DNA from: Endomychus coccineus
Lineage: Eukaryota; Arthropoda; Insecta; Coleoptera; Endomychidae
Reading direction: 5' to 3'
Assembly: GCA_958510875.1 (NCBI GenBank)
Contig: OY294070.1
Coordinates: 3,472,001 to 3,536,000 of the forward strand
DNA: 64,000 nucleotides
The stretch's first letter is position 1, and each line of letters opens with the position of its first letter. Position numbers and translations under genes: made by a program. Of the stretch, positions 1 through 12,075 are shown piece after piece. The notes under the pieces are model-generated. The model did not search any database. It was not told the origin of the DNA and was given only the letters and a program-made list of their open reading frames with translations.

Positions 1-895
1 CATTGCGTTCTTGAAAAAGTCTCCTTACGAACCGACCGTCAGAGATTTATATTTACTCCATTTATCTATCGTTTTCCAGATAAGAACGCTATCGTACGTA
101 AATAGGACGCTCCAATCGAATATTTCACAGCTACGTTTCTATCGTTCTTTCGCGTTCAAGCTCGCACGCTTACGTCTTGACGATTTATGTTTTTTATTAA
201 AATCCCATCCCGAGCAACTTGTACGAGAATTAAATTGAATTCACTCTTGTTTCGAGATTTAGATGGATGGGTTGTTCCTTCGACCGGAAATCGCTTGGTT
301 ATTTTTACGAATTGTTCCACAAGCTTCCTAATTAAAAACTATGAGGATGTATGTCAAGCGAAAACACGTCGGTAGGAGTTTTTGAAACCAATATTTACTG
401 AATTTCATCCTCAAATTATCAAATACATTGTTTTCCTCCACTGACTTGATTCTTTGATAAGTGGCTTGATTATACCTTGTGATAGTTCCATTGAGCTTAC
501 AAAATACAAACGATCCAGTTTGAAGCAGAAATTCCATATTTAACGGACTTTAATTTCATTTCCATCCAACGAATCGGATTAGGTATCCTTAACCATAGCC
601 ATCTCTACTAGAGGTCCACACCTTGCCCACGTGTCACATGACCAACTGAGGCATATGGAGCCAGTTGTGCCGCATACGTAACATAATTCAGTCAGTAAAG
701 AATTCCATATCATCAGTCAGTCGGTGAATATATTCTTGCTAATCATAGTAAAAATAAAGACTCAACTTCTGGTTTGCCAGTTACAGGTGGATTTTGAAAA
801 ATTCTTTTTGCGTATTGTTTGGTTTGGTGTACAATGCAGGATAGTTGTACCTAACATCATCATATTAGGGATTCTGGGATCCGCCACTTCCCGTT
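1..895. other. Non-coding stretch, no gene recognised
   Basis: No open frame here has family features. Positions 600-800 resemble the kind of sequence found in LTRs (an AATAAA-like signal near 755), but I found no partner repeat or primer-binding site, so I make no call. Confidence 0.4.
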
Positions 896-1680
896 GAAGA
901 CACAAGCTTTAGTTTAGGTTGCATTAAAATCATCGCCAGATTTCCATTAATTGCGTCAACCTCTCTTTATCTCGCGCTCCTCTAACTTCAGTGGATGGTA
1001 TGGAGACTCTAGATGAGAAAGTGGTATGAAGTATATCATCATCTGCAGATCTTTGATATGGAGCAGAAACAAAGTTGGTACCAAGACAGATCCCTGTGGA
1101 GCACCAACGTTGATAGCCATTGTAACGGAGGATAATCCGTTAACCACCACATGAAGTGATGTATCTGAGAGAAAACTCGATAGTAAGCGATAAAGTTGAG
1201 GCGGCGAACGATATGAAGTTTCCCAAGAAAGCTTTGGTGCCAGATGCTTTGGAGATATCCAATACAACAGCCAGATTTTCTGCCATACATGTTTTACGTA
1301 GCTTAGCAGCTCTTGTTGATCTCTGCTGACGAAAGCCCTTTTGTCGCTCATTCAAGAATTTGGAGCTCTCTAGGTATTGGGTGAGCTTGATGTTGATAGC
1401 TTTCTCCATCACTTCAGAGATCACAGATAATAGTGCGATGGGTTTATAATTATTTGGAAGGGTTTTCTTTCCTTTTTTTGTAATTGGTTGGACTCTTTCC
1501 CACCAAGTTTGTATGGAAGGGTAAACAACCTGCAGAAAATTGGTGTTAATTCAGGCGCACATTCCTTGAGAAAGACAGGTGGAATTTCGTCTGGCCCCTT
1601 AGCCGTTTCGGTATTGAGATCAAGCAGAATGCGTCCAATCTTAACTATGCTATTACATTTTTTGTTTATAGAATAAATCG
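896..1680 (-). pseudogene. Jockey/CR1-like non-LTR reverse transcriptase fragment
   Basis: Read on the minus strand this is the RT domain of a non-LTR retrotransposon, broken over three frames. In order: GPDEIPPVFLKECAP (about 1600-1550, start of RT), an IALLSVISEVMEK segment (about 1440-1400), NERQKGFRQQRSTRAA (about 1350-1300), GAPQGSVLVPTLFLL (about 1110-1065), then a frame change and an ADDD box (about 1046-1035) that carries the catalytic aspartates. Sequence between the PQG block and the ADD box is shorter than normal, so about 15-20 residues are missing. The fragments at 2310 and 45200 belong to the same family. RT of this type copies element RNA at a nicked target. The copy is clearly dead. 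The clade is inferred from motif style only. Confidence 0.8.
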
Positions 1681-1689
1681 ATATACCAT

Positions 1690-2305
1690 ATTACTTCCAC
1701 CATCCAAGTAGATGCAAAAAGCACAAGCGTTTCCTATTTAAATACACATGCAATTATCATCCTACTTTGCCAGCTTTTACAAATTTCTTGTCGATCTTTT
1801 TGTACTGTTCGCTCGTTTCGAATTACTTCATTAGCGAGCTATTTCTGCAATTTTCATCCAGTATTTCCCTGATATCATTAAGTATAACTAGAATTCCTGG
1901 TGAGATGCGCGCTACATTCAATAGATTCGAGAACAAGTGAGCTAATAAAAGCCGAGGCTAGTCTGGGTAACCGGTATTACAGGGAATATATATACCTTAT
2001 TATGATTACACATAATATAATATTCCATATTATGGCACAAGGTTGTAGCGAAGTTTTCAACATCCCGTTGGTTTATGTTTTACGAACGCAAATAGAACTT
2101 CGATGCATGTTAGAATTAGCTCTAATATTGATTCAAGATATATTATACGCGGTACACGAGAGAATCTGCTGGAAGACATTTTTATGATACCATCTACAAT
2201 TGTATAGTGGTAGACAGGGCCGTGTGTAGCATTTCTCCAAGAGGGAGGGAGGGTTCGATCTGATTTCACAATAAAATGGGAAGGAACTATACAAAAGAAT
2301 TTTAT
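1690..2305. other. Non-coding stretch, no gene recognised
   Basis: The short open frames at 1900-2187 (+) and 2057-2384 (-) overlap each other, carry no motif and look like chance ORFs. I see no structured repeat here. Confidence 0.4.
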
Positions 2306-2309
2306 CCTC

Positions 2310-2462
2310 CGATAGAATGACTACCGACGCAGGTGTTCCACAGGGATCAGTCTTGGCATCAACTTTCATTCTTCTCGATATCAACGATTTGTTGGAAGCG
2401 ACCTCTTATCCTATTTGCTTTCTCTTATAGAGCCACTATACCAGCCTATGAAGTCAGAGGGA
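2310..2462 (+). pseudogene. Jockey-like RT fragment (PQG block)
   Basis: The frame from the ATG at 2317 reads GVPQGSVLASTFILLDINDLL, the RT block just before the catalytic FADD box, and stops at 2430. The FADD box itself is deleted. The sequence resumes with the segment that follows FADD in this family (2430-2462), and that part matches the copies near 1000 (-) and 45530 (+). The piece then runs directly into an unrelated R1/I-like element at about 2463. It is a dead relic. Confidence 0.7.
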
Positions 2463-2890
2463 AATGTAAGGGGGGTCCCTTCCAGCGATTTGCATGCGTA
2501 GGTATCTTGAGTGGTATGAGGTCGGCTCCGACGAGAGCCCTCGAATCTCTCGTCGTAATACCATCCCTACACTTATACATAAAAGCTGGAGCCATGAGTA
2601 CGGCGTATAGGTTAAGGGGCCTAGGTGCCTGGATTGAAACACACTACTCTCGTGTATTTTGAGTTGAGTGAGACCATGGCTAAGTGCCCCACACTAGAAA
2701 TGAGGCAAGGTACGATGATACCTACTATCTGTCTCACTTCTCCCAAAGTCCTCATCCCTGATAGAGGACATTGGAGTAACGAAACTCTCGCCCTACTGCC
2801 ACCAGGTGGGCTCTTAGGTTTACAAACGGGTCAAGAGTTGCGTGAGTGTACCTAGAAAGGCCAAGGGCCACTATATCAGTGAAAGATGGG
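2463..2890 (+). pseudogene. R1/I-like non-LTR fragment (post-RT region)
   Basis: The frame from 2463 to 2662 reads FQRFACVGI, then MRSAPTRALESL, then a HLYIK and AYRLRGLGAW segment. This is the typical region between RT and RNase H in R1/I-like retrotransposons. Homology continues in broken frames to about 2890 and matches the plus-strand copy at 44040-44330 at the DNA level (shared stretches around 2690-2790 and 44140-44220). There is no catalytic domain here. The family uses RT plus RNase H to make cDNA; this copy is inactive. It joins in frame with the preceding Jockey-like piece. Confidence 0.7.
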
Positions 2891-5800
2891 GTTGTGACGC
2901 CACACTATCAGAAGTTGTTTCACAATAGTAACACCAGGGTATTGTTTTATGATTTTAACGATTCAAAATTTTTTCATTTATAAGAGACGAAGCAAGCATA
3001 AATGATATTTTATTCGATTTATTCAATTCCATTATGAGAAATGAAGAATATTAGTGAGTAATTTTGAGTAAGTCCTACCTCATGATAGAGTACATCCTCG
3101 GTTAGTCAAACTTTGTACTTTATTTGCAAGTGTGAATCGGCTCGCCCTATCGAAAATAAACAAAACGACGTAAGTAAACTCTCAGTGGGCGTATGTGTCT
3201 CCTTTGTAAAGTTGAAATCTTCTATTTGAACTTTCAGATCGAATGTTCTGTTTGCGGAAATGTCCTTTAAAACTCTATAACGCCGGTGCTTTACATGCGT
3301 CTCGTGTTCTGTTTCTTTCATTTTGTGCAAGATTTTAACGGGTGAAAATAACTCATATCCACTGATGGAACGAATCTGTACATTTCTCTCTTTCTTTGTT
3401 GCTTGTGATTGCTCCAATCGATCACTATTATCAGTTTGGATATAGACATATATTATTTAGTTTACTAGAGTCCATAACTGAGAGGGTAGCGCCAAAAATT
3501 CCCATCCCAATTATTCTTGCTCACTGATAAGTGATATGAGGAGAGATAAGCGATCTCTTATATAAACGGGTTAAGGTATGATTCAGATACAGATTGTTTG
3601 TAAGGGGGTGTGATGATGACAGCTGTCACCTGTCATTGCGTATGTCACGTGAACAATATGTCAATCAGGGAAACGGCATGGCGTCTGTCAGGTACAACTG
3701 TCAAAGACGTATTTCGAAAGCATCTCTAACCGTAGAGCTCAAAGTCGTAGCTTGACGGGGTCGTGGAATGTGAGGTTGAACATAGAATGTGCTATATGAA
3801 TTGCCATGGCTGATGTATGAATTGTAATGGTGAGGTTACCTGTCAATACTCGACATATATGAGGAACCAATCTATCTGTCATAGCATTTGTCCGTCAACC
3901 CACCGAACTGATCTCTTCAAACATGTTCACTGTTACATCATCATACAAATAAAAAATAAAATGATATTCTTTGCTGTATAAGATTCAAGATTATAAATCT
4001 AATCAGAAATGCTATTGCATTATACTTACTTTCAGTCCAAACATTATCTTTACTCACACAGCTACGAATATTATTTAGCTTTTTGTTGGTATGATCACGC
4101 AATAGTGAAAATGTTTTATTTCATCGATTTCTTCATGATGATGCTGACGCCAATGTTATAGCAAAAAGGTTCGCACTTCGTTAGTGATACCATGAATACT
4201 CAGCAACAGATATCTACCATAAGAGCTCTTTGAGCTGATGGACAGGCGCCATGACAACTCATTAGTTCCTCATAGATGTAAGCTATTGACAGGATTTTTT
4301 TTTACCACCGAATAAGGCTCTGAGGAGAAATACTTTATCTAGTACGAAATTTGACATTCAATTTTATTGACTTTTGACATCATCAGGAAAACTTGTGTGG
4401 TCACACACATCTTGACTCGTTGGGATACCTCATTTTTGGCGCTGCCTTCACAAATAACGTCACAAAATGATGTCTATCATATAAACAACATGTCTCTCCA
4501 TCGAATCAGACAACAAACTCGTAACTCAAAAGGAGCTTTGGAAATTTTACGCAGAAAAATAAATTCCAATAAATGCGAGATGATGAAGAAACTTTTATGG
4601 AAATCGAAATTGCAGATAAAAATATAAAGCGCTTTCTCGTTAAGTCATCAGTCGATTCTAATTGTGACTACTCCAAGGCCTTTGATCGATCGTATACACG
4701 ATTGTCGTCTAAGACGACGACGACGACAACAACGACGTCCTGAGAGAAATAATGTTTCCCATTTCCAGGGATTTGAATGATGTTCGTCGATGTATTTCGT
4801 TTGATTGTTCGCAGATTATTTGCCAAATAATGATATGGTTGTTAGTGGAGGATACGGCGGCGAGGAGAAGGAAGCTGTATGAAGAAAGTAAAAGATAAAA
4901 AGACTGGCGCACACATTTCCGAGAAATGTTTGAAGTTTTCTAGGCAAACTGGCTCGGTATAAATCACGGAAAGCAAAATGGAAGCACTTTATCATCGTTA
5001 TATTCTTTATAGGCTGTGTTCCGACCAAAAAAAAAACCTTCTAAACAACATACTTGCACAATTATTTATATATGGAGAGAGCACTTGCTTTCCACTCGTT
5101 AATATTGTCAGTTAACATGCTAGAGTCTTCAATTTAACAAGCTCTAATCTGGAACATACACACACATACTCAGCTTACTCGTATACTAGTTTCATTTTAA
5201 CTAAACGAAAATCAATTAGTAAAAAAACGATTGTTCACGCAAATTTTACATAGTCGGTTGAATTACCAAACTAATAGCATCAATGATTTCATAACCTCAC
5301 GTGCTCAGATATACACAACAAAAACCCACACATTATTGATCAGGCAATTACTAGTTACCAATCAGTAACCAAGACGTGGAAATACTTGAGCTCAAGACAA
5401 ATTAGGCAGTAATTAATTAGGAACGAATTGGTAATTTCTGGTTGATGTAACGAAATAATTTAATTTGTAATTAAAAGTAAGCATTTATACCCATTAAATA
5501 TTAAAAGTTGTTTCTGTATGATTTATTCAATACTTACAATACATAGTCCCTCGATCAATCAAACTGCATGTTATGAATGAGCATACGTGGATCATTGGCT
5601 ACTATACTACAAGTTACTTTTCTGGATCTACAAGGGAAGGACCCTCCTAATATCACATCCATCGATAGCCATATGTCTGAAATTGCAGAAGTGGTTTTCC
5701 AGTAAGTGACAAGCTATACTTTCTGGTACGATTTTAGTCATGCTGACATCTGATTGACAATGAGGTTTCAGAAAACAAGTCTAAGGAAAACCCAGGCCTT

Positions 5801-7339
5801 AGGAATATAGAGCGTCGGCGGAGCTCGCCGACAAAGCCCAGCTGAATATTTTATATCGATTATGAATTGACACCTTCCGCCGTGCAGTAAATTTCGATAT
5901 TGTCCAGTGTTCAATAGAATCGTCTCTATGATTTTCTAATGAAGGTTTTGAATAGAATCGATGATAAAGGTGACGATGAACTGGCAAGGTAAATACCTCT
6001 ATAGTTGGAATGATATCCGCTCATCAATAATACCTACTGTGATAGAGACACGTGAGATTACAATTAATCATTCAGGCTCTTCAAGTTTGAACAATGGGGT
6101 GCTTTTATTGTTGTACACGAGCAAAGAGAATAGTTTGATGGTACGAGATTAATAAACATAGTGAAGTCTCTCTGGTGAAGTGAGTAGAGGGAGAGAGAGA
6201 AAGAAAAAGAACACGGCGGATGCGCTCTATGAATTCAATACAAAATACCAAGATATTCGGATAACATATCGTTTCTACGTCGATACAGAGCGGTTCACCG
6301 AACATCAAAACAACACGTCGAGTGCCTCATGCAACCGGCCAGGTCCGTACCGTCAGTTGCAAATTCAAATATTTTCGGGATAGTTTTCAAAATGAGACAA
6401 ATATGAAATATTAGAAAGGGAGACCGGTGCCTTTTCGTTTTCGTTAGAAAGAAAACCCGTTATTGTTAATCATGAAACACAGAGCGCTAGTCAGTTCTTC
6501 CTTGTCTTTGAGACTTTGAACATCCACAAGCTGCACAACTAACTATAATTGTTGTAAATAAAGATTTCTCACAAAAATAACCACAAGGCATCGAGATTTC
6601 AAAACTAAGTAGTCGTTCGTGGTTGCTTAAGATGGTATCTCCCGTCTCATATATATTATACATATCCCTACCCTACTTTCCCTCTTGAGATTTTATATTC
6701 TATGAGCGATATGGATACTGAACATGATTTTTATAGCAAAGCACAGAGCGCTAGTCAGTTCTATTCATGTAAAAGCTGGACGTGGTACAATAATTCGTTT
6801 ACGGCCCTGCGTGATACCGCTCTGGCTACGATCCAAGAGCTCAGTGATCAGAACAGTACAGAATCAGTAGTATTGTCTTTCATCCCTCTCACTGTGTGTG
6901 TGTGAAATCTAAGTCGCCTGCTGCACATCAATTGAACTACACCAATTCAACAGCAGCCAATCGTACGTCCTCTTGGATACTCTATATATATCATGACACT
7001 GCTATTACACCTGAATACTAATGCCCAAATTCCGAATTATATAGTTACCCTTACAACACCTGTCGACAGTGGAGGGCGGATTGTTTCGAAATTCTAAATT
7101 GATTATTGCGATCCGATAGCACGTTGCAACCTTTGAAAGAGTCTACCAATCAGAAACATTATGCTTCATTACGGAAACTTTATTTCGTGTCATGAACCTC
7201 TCACAACTTAATTCCAGTATTCAGATGAAGGATGAGTCGAGGTCAATAAAGTTGTAATAAAAGAAATCATATTGCACTTCAGGGCTTATTCAAGGAAAAG
7301 TGAATCTGCCTACCGGTCATTTGCTAATTTTTTTTTGTA
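2891..7339. other. Long stretch with no recognisable gene
   Basis: I recognise no gene here. The 103-aa minus-strand ORF at 3106-3417 and the 86-aa plus-strand ORF at 4367-4627 have no motif, and at this AT content such lengths are expected by chance. There is a short ACG-rich run near 4711-4740 and a direct repeat of about 20 bp (6478-6497 and 6743-6762) sharing CAGAGCGCTAGTCAGTTC. It may hold host introns or intergenic DNA. Confidence 0.4.
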
Positions 7340-7574
7340 CTTTGCATCCTGGTGGGCACTAATCTACCTATAATGGTGACGGATGTCATCAAAAGCCACC
7401 ATTTGCATGATATTGATTCAATCGCTTTGGACAGTCTGCAACCGTTCCCTTGTTATCACTTTTTCGAGTGCTGTGATCAGACCCAGGATTGCCTCTTCGA
7501 GATGCCCAGCGCTGGTTCGAGGCTTATTAGGGGTTCTTTGCCCTGGAGCTTTGCAATTTTAACGACTATTTCGT

Positions 7575-7690
7575 TAAGGTTTCCAGAAGTAACGCAACGA
7601 TTAGTGGAACTGAAGAAAACGGATGCCCACAGGGCAAAGTACTCTCACCCAACATCAGGAACATAATGATCGATGAGGAAAGTAGCCAAT
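7575..7690 (+). pseudogene. R1/I-like RT fragment
   Basis: One frame reads SRSNATISGTEENGCPQG followed by KVLSPNIRN, the RT block ahead of the catalytic FADD. It is the same family as the 9237 fragment, which has FSRGNTAIS...AENGCPQG. Sequence upstream to about 7420 may also belong but has stops and no clear motif. The catalytic FADD box and everything after it are absent. Confidence 0.65.
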
Positions 7691-8230
7691 CTAGGATGGA
7701 TCTGTCGATGACTCATAATCGTCAGAGAAAACTTCCTGAACCCACATACAATCAATAAATCGTTCGTCGTACACTCATCAGAACGAATTGTATTGATATT
7801 TTATGAGACAACATACTTCTTGATAGATGTCACATTTATTTCAAAAGCACTTACAGCGAATGAGAACACTATCGATATTATCCAATCCTAGAAATGAAAG
7901 TATGACCTTTCAAGAAACCATCAACATGAATGAAATTCCAATTCACACATTCGAATAAAATCAACAGTGCAATGATATGTATTGTGATATATTCCCAACA
8001 CTTTTTCTCTCTTCCGTTATTACATTATGAATCATCTGAAAACATGTATCTTCCGATGTCAGGGCTAGATCACGATTGTAAAAAGTTTATTACCCATTCA
8101 GTCATCTTTTGTTTTATGAAATGTAAGTTTATATATACTTCATTATTAATCTTGACGGCGATTATAGCTTTGAACTCATGTTCGGTGACATCTCCATCGA
8201 GCATACAGGCCGTACGCTCGATCGAATCGA
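7691..8230. other. Non-coding stretch, no gene recognised
   Basis: This is AT-rich sequence between an R1/I-like scrap and a Penelope-like copy. The 106-aa ORF at 7930-8250 has no motif and runs across the Penelope boundary, so it is probably chance. Confidence 0.35.
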
Positions 8231-8715
8231 AATATTCGGTACAGCAATGAGATCTCCTATTTCAAATGCTATTGCTAACCTACTTATGACATGTCTAGAG
8301 GGATCTGTAATAAATTCATTAGATTTTCAACCCGTATTCTTCAAACGATTTGCAGATAATTGCCTCATGTGTGTTCCCAATGATAAAATGCAGTACGTGA
8401 TTGATAAATTCAAGAATTTACACTGTAAACATCAATTTACCTGGATATGAACATTAGCCATGTTTGAGACAAACATCGTGGTTCACTGAAGAAATTTGGT
8501 CTCAACGTTGTCTTTACTTTGATTCAGTTCCACCAACAAGTTATGAAAAAAAGTGTCATAAACAGCCTTACAGATCGAGGTGTTAAATAGTCCATCCCGA
8601 GGACCGTTCCAAAAGAAGTTTCAATTGATACCGAAATCTACGTGAAGACGAAATAATAAGCATACATGTTGGTGTCACCTATTTTCCGAGAATTTATTAT
8701 AATACAGAAAATTAT
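8231..8715 (+). pseudogene. Penelope-like element, decayed RT plus terminal-repeat remnant
   Basis: The frame reads IFGTAMRSPISNAIANLLM, then SLDFQPVFFKRFADNCLMCVP. This is Penelope-like RT of the same family as the copy at 40430. The catalytic pair is changed from DD to DN (FADNC). After about 8448 the frame breaks; homology to the 40.7 kb copy continues in other frames (conserved KKVS... and TDR-like segments near 8540-8585). Positions 8640-8715 match the outer part of the 305-bp terminal repeat of that copy (41878-41946), so RT and 3' end are fused by a deletion that removed the GIY-YIG domain. The element is dead. Confidence 0.75.
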
Positions 8716-9205
8716 GTATTCAATTGGTTCTAATTTCAAAATAATTGACAAAATTAACACATACTGCGCTACCACTACGAGAATATTGCTCTGTTTTTAT
8801 TGTTACCATCAAATATTTCACAGGGACAGCCGATATCCATGGTCTCCGTAGGTATAACATTTAAGAAAACTTAACATTTGAACTTTTGGCCATTGTTGTA
8901 GTTTCCCTTACTGCCAAGAGCACAACATCTATTTGACATAAGCAATTAACTAATAAACGTCAGTAAACTGTACATACAACATAAAACGCGGGAAGAACCA
9001 ATATAAACATTCACATAGTCACGCACTTTATTCAGTCATAACAAATTTATACACGCTCATTTACAGGTAAAAATAAGTTCCATTCACACAAGGATACCTT
9101 ACCAACCAGTGCAACATATCATTTTCCGCAAGGAATAGATAAAAAATTGTAATATTTATCTCCACAATCAATACCGGCTACGCGCCATTAAGATTAAACT
9201 ATAGT
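8716..9205. other. Non-coding stretch, no gene recognised
   Basis: AT-rich DNA without a motif or a clear repeat. The ORF at 8666-8851 starts inside Penelope remnant sequence and is not a gene. Confidence 0.35.
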
Positions 9206-9400
9206 AAGCGTGTTATTGATGACATCACACTGACTTTTGTACTCAGCGTTTAGGCCTTGTTCTATAGAGAGAATTCCTAGGAGTCTTGTAAGCACCTGGA
9301 TCCAGGATATACTGAAAAACTGGAACCTACAATTCTCCAGAGGTAACACCGCGATTAGTAACCATGCGGAAAACGGATGCCCGCAGGGCTATAACTTAAA
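9206..9400 (+). pseudogene. R1/I-like RT fragment
   Basis: The frame from 9260 reads RSLVSTWIQDIL, then FSRGNTAIS and AENGCPQG, the mid-RT region of an R1/I-like element. It ends abruptly after the PQG block near 9388. The 5' part (9213-9270) is repeated at 12000-12062, which shows that a second copy of this family begins there. There is no catalytic core. Confidence 0.7.
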
Positions 9401-10299
9401 ATTACACATTTCCTTTGAATTCGCTCAACATATTGTATTGATTTCAATATAATAGTTTACCGATTGAAAGGTTGCCATAAGATTTCATCGAATTGTGCTA
9501 ATCATTGTGTAATATCATGTTTAGTTCAAAATCAAAACATTGTAAGGTTGAACGGTAGCAAGTGAATCGAGACAAGATGAGAGAGATGGGGCTTCTAATG
9601 AAACCGAACGCGATAATTGAATTTATTCGATACCGCCGAATAAGTGAGGTCTGCAAAATAAATCCGGCAAGTAAGTGTCGTGATTAAATATCAAACATGT
9701 CAGCGGATACGTAATCCGGATTCCGCAGCGTCGTTCTTGATTAAAACATCTGCAAGTGACAAAGGAGAACAAATATCGCCCACCGATCGCCGCACTTCCT
9801 TGGGGAAATGAAACAGAGAGGAAAACGAAATAATGTTCTCGCCCACGCAAGCGGTCCTGTAAGATGCTTATAACAATCATTCTCCATGACGCTTCAAGAA
9901 TAACTCGAGGTTCTCCAGTTATTATCGATAATAGTGCAATGTGTCTCATACGTGAAAGAGTTGATGCTATATGTATGGTCTGTTCACCCAAAGAAAGAAA
10001 TTACTATCTGAAGGTGATATGGTGGTAATTCCTATTGAATACAATCACAAGGAAATAAATAAATTATCGTCAAAAAAAGGAATATAACTGAATGACATTG
10101 GAAGAGCTATATGTCATGTTACATCCAACTTTTTCCAGCGCCCACTATTTGTGACCACGGTATAGGATAGGCTGGTAGTGCATCTCGTATACTTTAATAC
10201 GTGGTAGGAGTGTCTTTTACCTTCCCGGTGCGTTAAAAATCCGCACGGCGTCGCTACGGTCGGATCCCGAACCTACGCTATGTACCGGGATGTCTTACT
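9401..10299. other. Non-coding stretch with a motif-poor minus ORF
   Basis: The 122-aa minus-strand ORF at 9623-9991 is long for this composition, but I cannot assign it. A short RMRHIALLSII segment faintly recalls the RT segment seen near 1430, which is not enough for a call. The rest is unannotated AT-rich DNA. Confidence 0.3.
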
Positions 10300-11046
10300 T
10301 GTTATCATCAATAACCTACAAATGTCATACCTATTTATTTCAGTTGTAAAACAATAATGAACTACAAATTAATATAGTAATAAAAATTGTCGAAATGTTA
10401 ACTTTGAACCTTTTAAAAGGTCGGGATAGCTACAAACCGGGTAGAAAACGGTTTTAAAATAGTTAATTTTTGATAAATAGAATGACGTTCACGTGAGAAG
10501 CCCGTAGCTCGCGAGTTGGAAGAGTGCAAAAGTTAGGAACATAGAACTTCTTTACGAGGGCTTTTTGCGTACCGTTTTCGCTCCATGTAGTTAGATTTAG
10601 TCGCGATACGCAACCGACGACCCTTCGTTTTTCCAAAAATTCCGTTTAAATAGGAAAATTCAATTAAAATAGAAGCAGGTACTCTCAGGTCTCAGCTACG
10701 CTCGTCTAACGTGCGACGTAGCAAAGGGAATTTTCTTGCGACTAAAATATACACGAAGCGGGTAAAAGCTAGCGGCCCATAGCCGAAAACATTTTATTAC
10801 AACTGGCACCGGACGCACGGGGCACGAAACTGCCCCAAATTAACAAGATCGAGGTAAAATGTATAAACTCTAACTTACGCGCAGCGAGCTCCTCGAGGCA
10901 TATGTCAAAATGATTACGTTCGTAGCTAATTACATAGGACGTCTGGCGTTCACGCAATTGTGTTTTTATACAATTCGAACCTTCTTATTTCGATAGGCCA
11001 AGTGAAAATTCCGGAGTCTGAAGCGCTAGAGACTTCTGAGTGTACA
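10300..11046 (+). repeat. Dispersed repeat, copy 1 (core of the 49-kb inverted-repeat element)
   Basis: About 750 bp that recurs in reverse orientation at 49172-49930 and, shortened, at the right edge from 63812. Landmarks are the shared GGTACTCTCAGGTCTC near 10678 and the CTAGAGACTTCTGAGTG end near 11030-11046. This copy lacks the 69-bp terminal inverted repeats and an internal 37-bp TIR-like segment present in the 49-kb copy. No coding capacity is seen; the ORFs at 10769-10957 and 10960-11199 lie within or across it and are shadows. Confidence 0.75.
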
Positions 11047-11339
11047 TATGCTACCAGCAATCCTCTCCCATTAAAACATAGGAAGATGCGGGTTCCGATA
11101 GTAACGCCACCTTGTGGAGTCTACACGAATCGGTCCGATAATCGCTTCATTTTCATAAAGGGAGATGCACTACCACCCTTTCCTATACCGTGTTTGTGAC
11201 TTAGAATACACAAATTCTTCACAAACTGTTGTTACAAAATTTAAAAAAAAATACGCCAATTAAATTCGAAACTGCTGAAAACATTTTTTTGTGAAATTTC
11301 TCAAATCTTGTTAGAGAAAGTATAGTCTTTTTTTTTAAT

Positions 11340-11830
11340 ACTTTGACTACACGAGAGGGAAACCTATAAGGTTTTGAGGTACAGACCTCACTGGGTAAAG
11401 AGATCCACACTTTGACAATGAAGTGGTACTCCTCTAGTCCGCCTATCTGGACCCGCTCGTGGTGAGACGACAGACGATATTTCTGATGAATACCGACCAT
11501 GGTAACATCTATAGAAAAGGGAGAAATCTCCTACCTTTCTACGTTCTAGAGAGGTCAATGAACTCGTAAGTGTGACATCATCAATCAAACGAATAGCTTT
11601 CTTCTAGATATAATCCAAGAGCTTCAGCATACATTTGGGGGCCGAAGCCCAAACATGTGAACAGTACTCCAGGACAGGTAGAATCCGTGGTATGTAGATT
11701 ATGAGGAGCTGCCGGGATGTAAAATAGCTCTTGGCACGTAATAAAAAACGCAAGTTTTTGTGAAGCGGTTTTCGCAATGAACCTCCAGTTATCGAATGAA
11801 ATTCCTACCAAATATACTATCATAAGCTGG
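11340..11830 (-). pseudogene. Jockey-like RT C-terminal fragment
   Basis: Minus-strand frames read LEYCSHVWASAPK-like and AIRLIDDVTLTSSL, then GDFSLFYRCYHGRYSSEISS, and after a frame change a segment ending ...RFPSRVVKVL. This is the conserved C-terminal region after the RT thumb in insect Jockey/CR1-like elements. There are at least two frameshifts (about 11585 and 11450). No polymerase motifs are included, so this is a 3' fragment only. Confidence 0.7.
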
Positions 11831-11989
11831 GATGTCTATTGAGAATGCTCTATATTTGAACCAAATTGAAGTAGAGCGTGTAAAACGTATTCATTGAATA
11901 CCTTAAGGGCTACTTTAACATTTGACCATAAAGTCTTTCACATGGACAGCCTATATTCATTGTTTCAGTAGGTAAATAGAGTTATCACC

Positions 11990-12075
11990 TGTGACAGTCC
12001 TCAAGTTGATGATGTCACACTGACTTTTGTATTAATCGTTCAGGCCTTGTACTATAGAGGATATTGATTCTACAT
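11990..12075 (+). repeat. Short duplicate of the R1/I-like RT scrap at 9.2 kb
   Basis: Positions 12000-12062 match 9213-9270 with a few differences (shared CACACTGACTTTTGTA and AGGCCTTGT blocks). It is a truncated copy of the same element and carries no useful coding sequence. Confidence 0.6.

Noticed and set aside
600..820. Possible solo LTR
   Set aside because: No partner repeat, target duplication or primer-binding site found.
3106..3417. 103-aa minus-strand ORF
   Set aside because: Composition looks protein-like, but there is no motif, and such length is expected by chance in 64 kb of AT-rich DNA.
9623..9991. 122-aa minus-strand ORF
   Set aside because: Only a faint 11-residue resemblance to an RT segment; not enough to call.
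10200..10300. Possible tRNA-derived SINE
   Set aside because: A box-B-like GGTTCGGGATC on the minus strand has no box A upstream, and no second copy is seen.
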